Source: Burkholderiaceae bacterium (GTDB lineage Bacteria; Pseudomonadota; Gammaproteobacteria; Burkholderiales; Burkholderiaceae_C). From it: DNA of 64,000 nucleotides. The DNA lies in assembly GCA_024235855.1 (NCBI GenBank), contig JACKLN010000015.1, positions 10,876 through 74,875 on the forward strand, read 5' to 3'. Position numbers and translations under genes: made by a program. Below, one piece after another: positions 1 through 8,369 of the stretch (the stretch's first letter is position 1; every line of letters starts with the position of its first letter). The notes under the pieces were generated by a model. It was not told the DNA's origin. It worked only from the letters and a program-made list of their open reading frames with translations, and did no database searches.

Positions 1-88
1 CGCCGACGCCCTGCGCCCCTATCCGGCCGCGCCGGCGTAGCGACTCGCCGGCCACGCCGGCCCAGAGCGCGTGCGCCAGCAGGTCCAT
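1..88 (-). CDS. Partial membrane protein, possible DUF457-like metal-dependent hydrolase (N-terminus only)
   Basis: An open frame begins with ATG at 88 on the minus strand and runs off the left edge without a stop. It opens MDLLAHALWAG, a hydrophobic start with an early His that resembles the N-termini of the DUF457/YdjM group of small membrane metal-dependent hydrolases. The start lies 9 bases after the stop of the DUF411 gene, so it is probably the next gene of the copper operon. Only 29 codons are visible, so the family is a guess. A competing reading is a plus-strand C-terminus ending in TAG at 38-40; the operon context makes me prefer the minus strand. Confidence 0.45.
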   Translation of the reverse strand, partial: MDLLAHALWAGVAGESLRRRGRIGAQGVG

Positions 89-97
89 GGGGGCCCG

Positions 98-568
98 TCA
101 GCGCACGGCGCGCCAGACCTTGGTGGTGGCAGCGTCGCCGCGCCCGCTGACCAGCAGCACGTCGTAGGGGTCGCGCCGGCCGCCATAGGCCGGGCCGTCC
201 ATGCCGGGCGAACCCACGGGCATGCCGGGCACGGTCAGCCCCAGGGCGGTGGGCTTCTCCTTCAGCAGGCGCTGCACGTCCTCGGCCGGCACGTGACCCT
301 CGACCACATAGCCGCCCACCAGCGCCGTGTGGCAGGACCCCAGGTGCTGCGGCAGGCCCAGACGCTGACGCATGGTGGTGTTGCCGGTGTCGTGCACGCG
401 CACGGTGAAGCCGTGCGACTCCATGTGCGTCACCCAGTCCTTGCAGCAGCCGCAGGTGGGCGACTTCCAGACCTCGACGGTGGGCTGGTCGGCGGCACGG
501 GTCAGCCCGGCGGTGCCGAGCAGGCCCAGGGCAGCGACGATGGCGCTGCGGCGGTTCAGAACGTTCAT
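98..568 (-). CDS. DUF411 family secreted metal-binding protein
   Basis: This 156-residue protein belongs to the DUF411 family, which is often found in copper and other heavy-metal resistance clusters. A signal peptide covers about residues 1-25. The family signature follows directly: a Thr-Cys-Gly-Cys-Cys-Lys-Asp-Trp motif near residue 40, suited to binding a soft metal in the periplasm. Later parts are the conserved GSCHTA and GHVPAEDVQRLL segments and the GLTVPGMPVGSPGM stretch, which are typical for the family. It follows the cupredoxin gene with a 1-base gap, so it is co-transcribed with the multicopper oxidase. A role in periplasmic copper handling is inferred from context; no enzymatic activity is established. 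Confidence 0.85.
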   Translation of the reverse strand: MNVLNRRSAIVAALGLLGTAGLTRAADQPTVEVWKSPTCGCCKDWVTHMESHGFTVRVHDTGNTTMRQRLGLPQHLGSCHTALVGGYVVEGHVPAEDVQRLLKEKPTALGLTVPGMPVGSPGMDGPAYGGRRDPYDVLLVSGRGDAATTKVWRAVR

Positions 569-569
569 G

Positions 570-1055
570 TCATGGCTCCACGGTGATCAGGCCCTTCATG
601 CCGGCCTGGTAGTGGCCTGCGATCAGGCAGGCGAATTCGAAGGTGCCCGGGCGGTTGAAGGTCCACACGATCTCGCGCATCTGGCCGGGCGGCACATGCG
701 CCATGTACGGTTCGTCGTGTTCCATGGCCGGGAACTTGATCATCAGTTCGGCATGCTTCGCGTTCTCGGCCGGCGTGCCGATGACGTACTCGTGCATCAC
801 CTTGCCGTCGTTGTGCACCTGCAGGCGCAACGTGTCGCCACGCCTGACGGTCAGTTGCCCCGGCTGGAAGCGCATGTCGTCCCCCATGCGGACCACGACG
901 GTGCGCACCGCCTGGCGCGCGTCGCCGGCGATGCCCCAGTCCTTCTGTTCCTTGACGACCTTGGCGGTAGCGTGGGGCTTCTCGCCGTGGGCGTGGGCCA
1001 ACGTGGCACCGGCGCAAAGCCAGGCCAGCGCGATGATCATGCGATGCGTGCTCAT
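570..1055 (-). CDS. Periplasmic cupredoxin (plastocyanin-like copper protein)
   Basis: A 161-residue secreted protein with a signal peptide (about 1-22, ending AHAHG) and one cupredoxin domain. The type 1 copper ligands can be read: His in the MHEYVIG segment near residue 88, then Cys, His and Met in the C-terminal FACLIAGHYQAGM motif. The mature N-terminus is His-rich. Its stop almost abuts the DUF411 start, and it lies 15 bases after the multicopper oxidase gene. It could pass electrons or copper to the oxidase; this is inferred from the shared operon. Family assignment is firm, the partner is not proven. Confidence 0.87.
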   Translation of the reverse strand: MSTHRMIIALAWLCAGATLAHAHGEKPHATAKVVKEQKDWGIAGDARQAVRTVVVRMGDDMRFQPGQLTVRRGDTLRLQVHNDGKVMHEYVIGTPAENAKHAELMIKFPAMEHDEPYMAHVPPGQMREIVWTFNRPGTFEFACLIAGHYQAGMKGLITVEP

Positions 1056-1070
1056 GCTGAGGTTCCCTGG

Positions 1071-2441
1071 TCAATGGTTGTGGTGGCCGCCGGCGGGCTT
1101 GCGGACGCGCACGTCCACGGCGGCGGGTGACGCGGCTTCGGCCCGCGCCGGTGCCATGGCAGGCGTCTCCACCTCGTGCGCCACCGTGCCCGGCGGGTGC
1201 TTGAACCACCCGGGGTCGCTGTAGTCGCCCGGCTTCTGGTCGGGCCGCACCTTGAGCACCGAGAACATGCCGCCCATCTCCACCGAGCCGAAGGGACCCT
1301 CGCCCGTCATCATCGGCGCGGTGTTGTCGGGCAGGGGCATTTCCATCTCCGCCATGTCGGCCATGCCGCGTTCGCCCATCACCATGTAGTCGGGGATCAG
1401 CTTCGTGATCTGGCGCACCACCTGGCGGTGGTCGACGCCGATCATCGTCGGCACGTTGTGGCCCATCGCGTTCATCGTGTGGTGGCTCTTGTGGCAGTGG
1501 AAGGCCCAGTCGCCGGGCTCGTCGGCGATGAACTCCATCTGCCGCATCTGGCCCACCGCGATGTCCACCGTCACCTCCGGCCAGCGCGAGCCCTTGGGCG
1601 TGGGGCCGCCGTCGGTGCCCGTGACCTCGAACTCGTGACCGTGGATGTGGATCGGGTGGTTGGTCATCGTCAGGTTGCCAAACCGCAGGCGCACGCGGTC
1701 GCCCTGGCGCACGTTGAAGCTGTCGATGCCGGGGAAGATGCGGCTGTTCCAGCTCCAGAGGTTGAAGTCCAGCATCGTCATGATCTTCGGCGTGGCGCTG
1801 CCGGGCTCGATGTCGTAGGCATTGAGCAGCACGCAGAAGTCGCGGTCGACGTTCTCGATCAGCGGATGCTTGCCCTTCGGGTGCGTGACCCAGAAGCCCA
1901 TCATGCCCATCGCCATCTGCGTCATCTCGTCGGCGTGCGGGTGGTACATGAAGGTGCCGGGCCGGCGCGCGACGAACTCGTAGACGAAGGTCTTGCCCGA
2001 CGGGATGCCGGGCTGCGTGAGGCCGGTCACGCCGTCCATGCCGCTGGGCAGGCGCTGGCCGTGCCAGTGGATGCTGGTGTGCTCCGGCAGGCGGTTGGTG
2101 ACGTAGATGCGCACGCGGTCGCCCTCGACCACCTCGATGGTCGGCCCGGGGCTCTGGCCGTTGTAGCCCCACAGGTGGGCGGTGAAGCCGGGCGTCATCT
2201 CGCGCACCACCGGCTCGGCCACCAGGTGGAACTCCTTGACGCCGTCCTTCATGCGCCAGGGGCAGGTCCAGCCGTTGGGCGTGACCACCGGGTTGTAGGG
2301 CCGGCCGTTGGGGGGCACCAGCGGCGGCGCGGTGGCCGCACTGGTCTGGATCACGGGTTCGGGCAGGGCGGCCATGGCCACCTTGCTCACCGCGGCCGAG
2401 GCCACGGCGGCGCCGCCCATGAACAGTCGTCGGTTCATCAT
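1071..2441 (-). CDS. Multicopper oxidase (CopA/CueO-type copper tolerance oxidase)
   Basis: A 456-residue multicopper oxidase. It starts with a Tat-like signal (Asn-Arg-Arg-Leu-Phe, residues 3-7). All four copper motifs are present: HWHG at about 125-128, YHPHAD at about 166-171, HPIHIHG at about 262-268, and HCHKSHHTMNAM at about 315-326, which carries the type 1 Cys-flanking ligands and the axial Met. Such enzymes oxidise Cu(I) or organic substrates with reduction of oxygen to water in the periplasm. The C-terminal 100 residues are Met-rich, as in copper-tolerance oxidases. It is flanked by a TolC-like lipoprotein upstream and a cupredoxin downstream on the same strand, which supports copper detoxification. 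Laccase-like use of phenolics is an alternative. Confidence 0.9.
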   Translation of the reverse strand: MMNRRLFMGGAAVASAAVSKVAMAALPEPVIQTSAATAPPLVPPNGRPYNPVVTPNGWTCPWRMKDGVKEFHLVAEPVVREMTPGFTAHLWGYNGQSPGPTIEVVEGDRVRIYVTNRLPEHTSIHWHGQRLPSGMDGVTGLTQPGIPSGKTFVYEFVARRPGTFMYHPHADEMTQMAMGMMGFWVTHPKGKHPLIENVDRDFCVLLNAYDIEPGSATPKIMTMLDFNLWSWNSRIFPGIDSFNVRQGDRVRLRFGNLTMTNHPIHIHGHEFEVTGTDGGPTPKGSRWPEVTVDIAVGQMRQMEFIADEPGDWAFHCHKSHHTMNAMGHNVPTMIGVDHRQVVRQITKLIPDYMVMGERGMADMAEMEMPLPDNTAPMMTGEGPFGSVEMGGMFSVLKVRPDQKPGDYSDPGWFKHPPGTVAHEVETPAMAPARAEAASPAAVDVRVRKPAGGHHNH

Positions 2442-2455
2442 GGGAGGGATTCCTC

Positions 2456-3868
2456 TCAGTGGCCGCCGGCGTCACCGCCGCCCGCCGCAGACATGGGGCC
2501 GGCCATCGCCGACGGTGTGGGGCTGCCCAGCGTGGCCATGCGCAGGTCGGCATCGGCCAGCCAGAAGTCGCGCTCGGCCTGGATCGCGTCGTGCACGCTG
2601 GCGATCTGCGCCCGCGCGTCGGCCAGCAGTTCGAAGACACCGATCAGCATGCCGTTGTAGCGCAGCACGTTCTGCTCGGCGATCTGCGCGCGCAACGGCA
2701 CGATCTCATCGCGGTGGTGGCGCGCGATGAGCCAGGCGCTGCGGCGCTGGCCCTCGGCCTCGCGGATCTGCGAGCGCGCGTCGATGGCCAGCTGCGCCGC
2801 GTGGTCGATGGCCTGGCGCCAGACGGCCTCGGCGCGCGCCGCCTTCGCGTCACCCCAGTCGAACAGCGGCAGCTCGACGTCGACCTCCCAGCCGCGCTGC
2901 GTCGGGCCGTCGTTGCTGCTGTTGTGGCTGAGGCCGAGCTCGACCACGCTGACCAGCCGCGTGGCGCGCGTCAGGCCCAGCGCGCGCGCCGTCTCGTCCA
3001 CGGCCACCTGCGCGGCCTGCAGGTCCAGCCGCGTGGCCAGCGCCTCGCGCTCGATCTGCGGGCGCTCAGGCAGGTCGGCCGGCAGGTCGGGCAGGCGGTC
3101 GGGCAGCGTGAACGCGGTCTGCGCGCCCCACAGGCCCATCAGGCGCGTGAGGCGCTCGCGCGTGGCACGCTGTTGCTGCTCGGCACGGGCGACGTTCAGC
3201 GCGGCATCGGCGTAGAAGGCCTGCTCGCGGGCCCGCTGCAGGGCGCTGAAGTTGCCCACCTGCTGCATGCGTCGCGCCAGTTCCGCCGCGGCCTCGGCCG
3301 CCTGCATGACCTGGCCCATGTAGTGCATCGACTGCTGCGCCGCGACGGCTTCCACCCAGGCCTTGCGGGTCATCGCAGCATGGTCCAGCACTGCCAGCAG
3401 CAGCGCGTGGCGCTCGCGGTCCAGCCGGCGCTGCGCCAGGTCGCCCGTCCAGGGCGTGAGCAGCCAGCGCAGCAGCGGCAGGTGCAGGCTGCGCTCGATC
3501 TCGCGCTCGTCGCCGGCGCGCGTCCTGCCGAAGGCGAAGCCCGGGTTGGGCAGGCGCATGGCCTGCACCACCTCGGCCTCGGCGATGCCCAGGGCGGCGA
3601 AGCGCGCCTGCAGGCCGCGATGGTTCAGCAGCGCGACCTGTACGGCGGCTTCGCTGTCGAGGGGCGCCTTCAGCAGCTCGGCCACACGGCGGTCGATGTC
3701 GGCACGCTCGGCATCGCTGCGGGCCCAGCGCAGGTCCGCGCCCGTGTGCTGCTGCACGGCCTGCTGCACCGGTGAGAACTGGCGCTCCGGGTCGACGCTG
3801 GCGCAGCCGGCCAGCACCAGGGCGGCCGCCGCCAGCGCGGCGCTGCGGGCGGATCTCGGCCGCCTCAT
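2456..3868 (-). CDS. TolC-family outer-membrane efflux lipoprotein
   Basis: This 470-residue protein has a lipoprotein signal with the lipobox Leu-Ala-Gly-Cys (Cys22). The rest is a TolC/OEP-type helical barrel sequence with long amphipathic helices and two repeated halves. Proteins of this family form the outer-membrane channel of tripartite efflux pumps. Here no RND pump or membrane-fusion protein is encoded beside it; instead it sits between a small secreted protein (4-base overlap upstream) and the multicopper oxidase (14 bases downstream). Orphan TolC lipoproteins of this sort recur in copper clusters. The C-terminus ends in a Gly/Asp/His tail that could bind metal. Transport of copper is inferred. 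Confidence 0.85.
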   Translation of the reverse strand: MRRPRSARSAALAAAALVLAGCASVDPERQFSPVQQAVQQHTGADLRWARSDAERADIDRRVAELLKAPLDSEAAVQVALLNHRGLQARFAALGIAEAEVVQAMRLPNPGFAFGRTRAGDEREIERSLHLPLLRWLLTPWTGDLAQRRLDRERHALLLAVLDHAAMTRKAWVEAVAAQQSMHYMGQVMQAAEAAAELARRMQQVGNFSALQRAREQAFYADAALNVARAEQQQRATRERLTRLMGLWGAQTAFTLPDRLPDLPADLPERPQIEREALATRLDLQAAQVAVDETARALGLTRATRLVSVVELGLSHNSSNDGPTQRGWEVDVELPLFDWGDAKAARAEAVWRQAIDHAAQLAIDARSQIREAEGQRRSAWLIARHHRDEIVPLRAQIAEQNVLRYNGMLIGVFELLADARAQIASVHDAIQAERDFWLADADLRMATLGSPTPSAMAGPMSAAGGGDAGGH

Positions 3869-4269
3869 CGCCGGCCTCCCGGGACGTGATGACCGTGGCC
3901 GTGGGGCGGCATCGGTGTGGCGCTCGTCGGCGCGGCAGGTGCTGCAGGCGCTGCAGGCGCCATCGACGAGGCCGGTGCAGAGGCCGCCGGTTCAGGCGCG
4001 TGGGCTTCCCGCAGGTAGGCCCGCCAGCCCCCGATGCGTGCGACCTCGGCATTGGCGGCGCGCCAGTCGCGGCGCGGTTCGTCGGTCAGCGGGCGGTACC
4101 GCTGCAGCGCGCTGCGGTGGGCCAGGGGCGGCACCGCGGCGTCGATGCGGGTGGGGTCGGGTCGGGGCGGCGGCGGTTCGGCCGCCACCGTGGCAAATGG
4201 GGCCGCGGCAGCGGCGGTGCAGAGGGTCGTGGCCCATGCGCCACGCAGGAATCGGGAGGACATGCACAC
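3865..4269 (-). CDS. Small secreted Pro/Ala/His-rich protein of the copper operon
   Basis: I do not recognise a named family. The 134-residue product has a signal peptide (about 1-30, ending TVAAEPP), a central segment of about 60 residues with normal composition (SALQRYRPLTDEPRRDW), and a low-complexity Ala/Pro tail ending in PPHGHGHHVPGG. The central part resembles small proteins found beside TolC-type genes in heavy-metal clusters of Burkholderiales. The His cluster at the C-terminus could bind copper. It is translationally coupled to the TolC gene by an ATGA overlap, which strongly supports that it is real. Function unknown. Confidence 0.7.
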   Translation of the reverse strand: MCMSSRFLRGAWATTLCTAAAAAPFATVAAEPPPPRPDPTRIDAAVPPLAHRSALQRYRPLTDEPRRDWRAANAEVARIGGWRAYLREAHAPEPAASAPASSMAPAAPAAPAAPTSATPMPPHGHGHHVPGGRR

Positions 4270-4326
4270 CTCGTCGAGACACTCGATGGACGGCGCCGCC
4301 CATGAGGGCAGGCGCCGGACGGCGGG

Positions 4327-4689
4327 TCAGACGAAGGCGCGTCGAGGCGGGCGGTCGAGGCCGTCTGGGTCGACGGCGCTCAGGACGGGGGCGCGCCAGG
4401 CGGGCGGGGCCTCGGCTTGCCGGGCTGCGCCCGGCGCCGCTGCCGCTGGCGGCACGGGGGCGGCGCTGGCATGGCAGACGGCACACTGGCTGCAGCCGGC
4501 GTGCGCGGTGGCGTCGTCGGCTGCCGCCGGGGCCTCGGACTCGTGGCAGGGCGCTGGCGAGCCATCGTGCAGAGCCGCCGGGCCGTCGTGCATGCTGCCG
4601 AAGCTCATCATGGGCGCAGCCACCGCCAGGCCCTGCAACGGCAGGGCCAGCGACAACCACCAGACCAGGGTGACGAGCCAGCGCTTCAC
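4327..4689 (-). CDS. Small secreted Cys/His-rich protein, DUF2946-like, first gene of the copper operon
   Basis: A 120-residue protein read from a GTG at 4689 (Val-Lys-Arg-Trp), chosen because a typical signal peptide begins there; the open frame continues far upstream only as antisense of the next gene. After the signal peptide come a Met/His stretch, a Cys-His-Glu, and a Cys-x2-Cys-x2-Cys-His cluster near residues 66-73. This resembles DUF2946 proteins, small copper-associated exported proteins. It leads the operon and is divergent from the racemase gene, with 78 bases between the starts. No operator was recognised there. Metal sensing or buffering is a guess. Confidence 0.6.
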   Translation of the reverse strand: MKRWLVTLVWWLSLALPLQGLAVAAPMMSFGSMHDGPAALHDGSPAPCHESEAPAAADDATAHAGCSQCAVCHASAAPVPPAAAAPGAARQAEAPPAWRAPVLSAVDPDGLDRPPRRAFV

Positions 4690-4767
4690 GGCACCGATTG
4701 TCGCGCATCCCCGCATCCGGTGCATCGTGTGGACGCTGGCACACTCCGCGGCGGAGACCACACCACG

Positions 4768-5931
4768 ATGACGGACACATCCCGGGGGCCCGGCCCCCTG
4801 CACGGCCTGCGGGTGATCGAACTCGCCGGCATCGGCCCCGGCCCGATGGCCTGCATGCTGCTGGCCGACCTGGGCGCCGACGTGGTGCGCATCGACCGCC
4901 TGGAAGCCAGCGGCCTGGGCGTGCCGATGGCGCCGCGCTTCGACGTCAATGCGCGCGGGCGGCGCTCGGTGGCGCTGGACCTGAAGCAGCCCGCGGGCGT
5001 CGAGACGGCGCTGCGCCTGATCGACCGCGCCGACGTGCTGATCGAAGGCTTCCGCCCCGGCGTGGCGGAGCGGCTGGGCCTGGGACCGGAGGTCTGCAGC
5101 GCCCGCAACCCAGGCCTCGTGTACGGCCGCATGACCGGCTTCGGCCAGACCGGGCCGATGGCGCCGATGGCCGGCCACGACCTCAACTACATCGCGCTGA
5201 CCGGCGTGCTGGATGCCATCGGCCCGGCCGGTGGCGACCCGGTGCCGCCGCTGAACCTGGTGGGCGACTACGGCGGGGGTGCGCTGTACCTGGCCTTCGG
5301 CGTGATGGCCGCGCTGTACGAGCGCCAGCGCTCGGGGCAAGGCCAGGTCGTGGATGCCGCGATGGTGGACGGTGCAGCCTCGCTGGCGTCGATCTTCCAC
5401 GGCCTGCGCGCCGCCGGCCAGTGGGGCGACACCCGCGGCGCCAACCTGCTCGACGGTGGCGCGCCGTTCTACGCCACCTACCGCTGCGCCGACGACCGCT
5501 GGTTGGCGGTGGGGGCGCTGGAGCCCAAGTTCTTTGCTGCCTTCGCCGAGGGCATCGGGCTGGACCGCCGCTTCGTCGCCGGCCAGTACGACCGACGCAC
5601 CTGGCCGGAACTGCGCGCGGCCATCGCCGCCGTCCTGGTCACCCGGCCGCGCGATCACTGGGCGGCGCTGTTCGACGGCAGCGACGCCTGCGTGACGCCG
5701 GTGCTGAGCCTGGCCGAGGCGCCGCAGCACCCGCATGCCCAGGCGCGCGGGGCCTACGTCACCGTCGACGGCGTGGTGCAGCCCGGCCCCGCGCCGCGGT
5801 TCTCGCGCAGCGTGCCGGGCGAGCCGCGCCCGTCGCCCGTGGTTGGTGAACAGGGGGCCGACGTGCTGGCCGAGGCCGGCTTCGCTGCCGACGAGATCGC
5901 GGCCCTGAAGACCGCCGGGGTGCTGAAATGA
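4768..5931 (+). CDS. CaiB/BaiF family CoA enzyme, alpha-methylacyl-CoA racemase-like
   Basis: A 387-residue class III CoA-transferase-family protein. The start at 4768 is chosen because the conserved LRVIELAGIGPGPMACMLLADLGADV opening follows about 12 residues later. Residues that match the catalytic His126, Asp156 and Glu241 of mycobacterial alpha-methylacyl-CoA racemase appear at His137, Asp167 and Glu252, a constant offset of 11, in the contexts GHDLNY, GDYGGG and GALEPKFF. That agreement favours racemase over CoA-transferase. The enzyme would epimerise 2-methylacyl-CoA esters for beta-oxidation of branched chains. It overlaps the NUDIX/metallo-hydrolase gene by 4 bases (ATGA), so the two are coupled. 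Confidence 0.88.
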   Translation: MTDTSRGPGPLHGLRVIELAGIGPGPMACMLLADLGADVVRIDRLEASGLGVPMAPRFDVNARGRRSVALDLKQPAGVETALRLIDRADVLIEGFRPGVAERLGLGPEVCSARNPGLVYGRMTGFGQTGPMAPMAGHDLNYIALTGVLDAIGPAGGDPVPPLNLVGDYGGGALYLAFGVMAALYERQRSGQGQVVDAAMVDGAASLASIFHGLRAAGQWGDTRGANLLDGGAPFYATYRCADDRWLAVGALEPKFFAAFAEGIGLDRRFVAGQYDRRTWPELRAAIAAVLVTRPRDHWAALFDGSDACVTPVLSLAEAPQHPHAQARGAYVTVDGVVQPGPAPRFSRSVPGEPRPSPVVGEQGADVLAEAGFAADEIAALKTAGVLK

Positions 5932-7616
5932 GCGGCCACCAGGCCCCCGCCGACGCCCGCCTGGCAGCGTCGCTGATGCTGCTGCGCGACGCGCCATCCG
6001 AATCCGGCGGCGGCGTCGAGGTGCTGATGCTGCGCCGCGCCGAGCGCGACGGCGACCTGCGCAGCGGCGCCTGCGTCTTCCCCGGCGGCGTGCTCGAGCC
6101 CGCCGACCGCGGGGCGCACGCCTGGTGCCTGGGCCCCACCGATGCCGAGGCCAGCGCCCTTCTCGGCCTGGCCGTAGGCGGACTGGACTACATGGTGGCG
6201 GCCGCGCGCGAGAGCTTCGAGGAGGTGGGCGTCCTGCTCGCCTGCCGTCCCGACGGCAGCGCCCTGGCGCCGGCCGAGTGGGCGGCGCTGCAGCCGGCGC
6301 TGGCCCCATGGCGGCTGCACCTGCACCGGGGCGAGCACGACATCGGCGCGCTGTGCCGCGCCTTCGACCTGCGGCTGGACCTGCGCAACCTGCACTACTT
6401 CAGCCACTGGCTCACGCCGCCGGGCGTGCCCAAGCGTTTCGACACGCGCTTCTTCACGGTGCCGATGCCGGCGGGCCAGACGCCGGAACCTGATCGTGCC
6501 GAGGCGGTGGAAATGATGTGGACGCGCCCTGCCGCGGCGCTGGCGCGGGACAGCGGCTACGTGCTGCTGCCGGTGACGCGCTGCACGCTGCAGGAACTGC
6601 AGGCCCACCCCGATGCCGCCGCGGCGCATGCCGAGGCCGGTGCGCGGCGCGACATCCGCGTGACGATGCCGCGCCGAGGCCGCACGCGCAAGGGCCCGCG
6701 CATCGTGCTGCCCTGGGAGCCGGGCTGGGCCGAACTCGGCCGGCTGGACCCCGAGGGCCATCACCAGGCGCTGGCCGAGATCGTGCCCGGCGAACCGGTG
6801 CGGCTGTCGCCCCGCATCCTGCGCCTGACGGCGCCCAACGCCGGCATGATGACCGGCCCGGGCACCAACACCTACCTGGTGGGCGACGACGACCCCGGCG
6901 CGCCGCTGGCCGTGATCGACCCCGGGCCCGATCTGCCGGCGCACCGCGACGCCATCCTCGCTGCGGCACCGCGGCGCATCACGCACGTGCTGACGACGCA
7001 CACGCACGTCGACCACTCGCCCGGCGCCGCGGCGCTGGCGCAGGCCACCGGCGCCCGAGTGATCGGTCGTCGGGCGCCGCCGCACCCGGGGCAGGACGTG
7101 GCCTTCACGCCGGATGAAGAACCGGCGGAGGGTGACGTGCTGCAGCTCGGCGCCGGCACCACGCTGCAGGCCTTGCAGACCCCGGGCCATGCGTCCAACC
7201 ACGTGTGCTGGCGGCTGGCCGAGGAGAAGCTGCTCTTCACCGGCGACCACCTGATGCAGGGCAGCACGGTGGTGATCAACCCGCCCGACGGCGACATGCG
7301 GGCTTACCTGGTGCAACTGGAGCGTCTGCTGCACATCGACCTGGACTGGCTGGCACCGGGCCACGGCTTCCTGGTGGCCGAGCCGCACGCGGTGATCCGC
7401 GCGCTGGTGGCGCACCGGCTCAAGCGCGAGGCCAAGGTGCTGGCGGCGCTGCAGCAGCACGGCCCGGCCACGGTGCAAGCGCTGGTGCCGGCGGCCTACG
7501 ACGACACGCCGGTGCCGCTGCACGGCGTGGCCGCGCGCTCGCTGCTGGCCCACCTGCTGAAGCTGCAGGCCGAGGGCCGCGCCAGCGAATCAGACGGCGT
7601 CTGGCGCGCGGCCTGA
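5928..7616 (+). CDS. Fusion of a NUDT19-like NUDIX domain and a LACTB2-like metallo-beta-lactamase domain
   Basis: A 562-residue two-domain protein. Residues about 10-240 are a NUDIX domain with the long insertion typical of NUDT19/RP2-type enzymes: FPGGVLEPAD comes first, and the REx2EExG core follows at Arg94-Gly101. Residues about 290-500 are a metallo-beta-lactamase fold with the HxHxDH zinc motif at His358-His363 and later TPGHASNH and FTGDHLMQG motifs. The C-terminal 60 residues look like the winged-helix tail of LACTB2 proteins. NUDT19 relatives hydrolyse CoA and acyl-CoA; LACTB2 relatives are hydrolases, including an RNase. Coupling to a CoA-ester racemase suggests CoA-thioester metabolism (inferred). 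The gene overlaps the convergent bpt by 27 bases. Confidence 0.85.
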   Translation: MSGHQAPADARLAASLMLLRDAPSESGGGVEVLMLRRAERDGDLRSGACVFPGGVLEPADRGAHAWCLGPTDAEASALLGLAVGGLDYMVAAARESFEEVGVLLACRPDGSALAPAEWAALQPALAPWRLHLHRGEHDIGALCRAFDLRLDLRNLHYFSHWLTPPGVPKRFDTRFFTVPMPAGQTPEPDRAEAVEMMWTRPAAALARDSGYVLLPVTRCTLQELQAHPDAAAAHAEAGARRDIRVTMPRRGRTRKGPRIVLPWEPGWAELGRLDPEGHHQALAEIVPGEPVRLSPRILRLTAPNAGMMTGPGTNTYLVGDDDPGAPLAVIDPGPDLPAHRDAILAAAPRRITHVLTTHTHVDHSPGAAALAQATGARVIGRRAPPHPGQDVAFTPDEEPAEGDVLQLGAGTTLQALQTPGHASNHVCWRLAEEKLLFTGDHLMQGSTVVINPPDGDMRAYLVQLERLLHIDLDWLAPGHGFLVAEPHAVIRALVAHRLKREAKVLAALQQHGPATVQALVPAAYDDTPVPLHGVAARSLLAHLLKLQAEGRASESDGVWRAA

Positions 7617-8369
7617 GCGCTCGACCGGCGTGGCGTCGGCGTCCTGCCAGCGCCCGTCGCGCAGCAACTGGTGCGGCCGGAACTGCGCCTTGTAGGCCAT
7701 CTTCGGACTCTCGGCGATCCAGTAGCCCAGGTACAGGTGCGGCAGACCCAGCTGGCGCACCTGTTCCAGCTGCCACAGCACGCCGTAGGTGCCGTAGCTG
7801 GTGCCGGGCTCGGGCTCGTAGTAGGTGTAGACGGCGGAGATGCCGTCGGCCAGCACGTCGACGATGGACACCATCTTCAGCGTGCCGGCGCTGCCGTCGG
7901 TGGTGGGGGTGCGGAACTCCACCAGGCGGGAATTGACGCGGCTCTGCAGCAGGAACTGGGTGTACTGGTCGACGCTGTCGTGGTCCATGCCGCCGCCGGC
8001 GTGGCGGCCGCTCTGGTAGCGCAGGTAGAGCTGGTAGTGCTCCGGCGAGAAGCACAGGCGCAGCACGCGGGCCTTCAGGTCGCCATGCTGCTTCCAGGCC
8101 CGGCGCTGGCTGCGCGTGGGCTGGAAGCCGGCCACCGGCACGCGCATGGGCACGCAGGCGCGGCAGCCGTCGCAGTAGGGCCGGTAGGTGAACATGCCGC
8201 TGCGCCGGAAGCCGTTGGCCACGAGGCCGGAATAGGCATCCGCGTGGATCAGGTGGCTGGGCGTGGCCACCTGCGAGCGCGCCAGCCGCCCCGGCAGGTA
8301 GCTGCAGGGGTAGGGGGCCGTCGCGTAGAACTGCAGCGACGAGAGCGGAAGCTCCTGGGGGTGCGTCAC
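7590..8369 (-). CDS. bpt: Aspartate/glutamate leucyltransferase (bacterial N-end rule, Bpt)
   Basis: A 259-residue member of the arginyl/leucyl-tRNA-protein transferase family. The N-terminal part carries the conserved PCSYLPGRLARSQV and the Cys-Asp-Gly-Cys-Arg-Ala-Cys motif. The C-terminal acetyltransferase-like domain has SVYTYYEP-like and LGYWI segments (here SAVYTYYEPE and YLGYWIAES). Bpt transfers leucine from Leu-tRNA to proteins with N-terminal Asp or Glu and marks them for ClpAP degradation through ClpS. It overlaps the upstream aat by 4 bases, so both N-end-rule transferases are made together. Length is normal for the family. Confidence 0.95.
   Translation of the reverse strand: MTHPQELPLSSLQFYATAPYPCSYLPGRLARSQVATPSHLIHADAYSGLVANGFRRSGMFTYRPYCDGCRACVPMRVPVAGFQPTRSQRRAWKQHGDLKARVLRLCFSPEHYQLYLRYQSGRHAGGGMDHDSVDQYTQFLLQSRVNSRLVEFRTPTTDGSAGTLKMVSIVDVLADGISAVYTYYEPEPGTSYGTYGVLWQLEQVRQLGLPHLYLGYWIAESPKMAYKAQFRPHQLLRDGRWQDADATPVERSGRAPDAV

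Noticed and set aside
2..40. C-terminus of a plus-strand gene ending in TAG at 38-40
   Set aside because: Thirteen codons give no family evidence, and the minus-strand start MDLLAHALWAG fits the operon better; it cannot be excluded.
1176..2660. Long plus-strand open frame opposite the multicopper oxidase
   Set aside because: It is antisense to a gene with all copper motifs and encodes a His/Val/Arg-rich sequence without family features; such shadows are expected at this GC content. The same holds for the long frames opposite most genes.
4690..6309. Upstream extension of the small Cys/His-rich gene to a 660-codon frame
   Set aside because: The extension is antisense to the racemase-like gene and the signal peptide begins only at the GTG at 4689.
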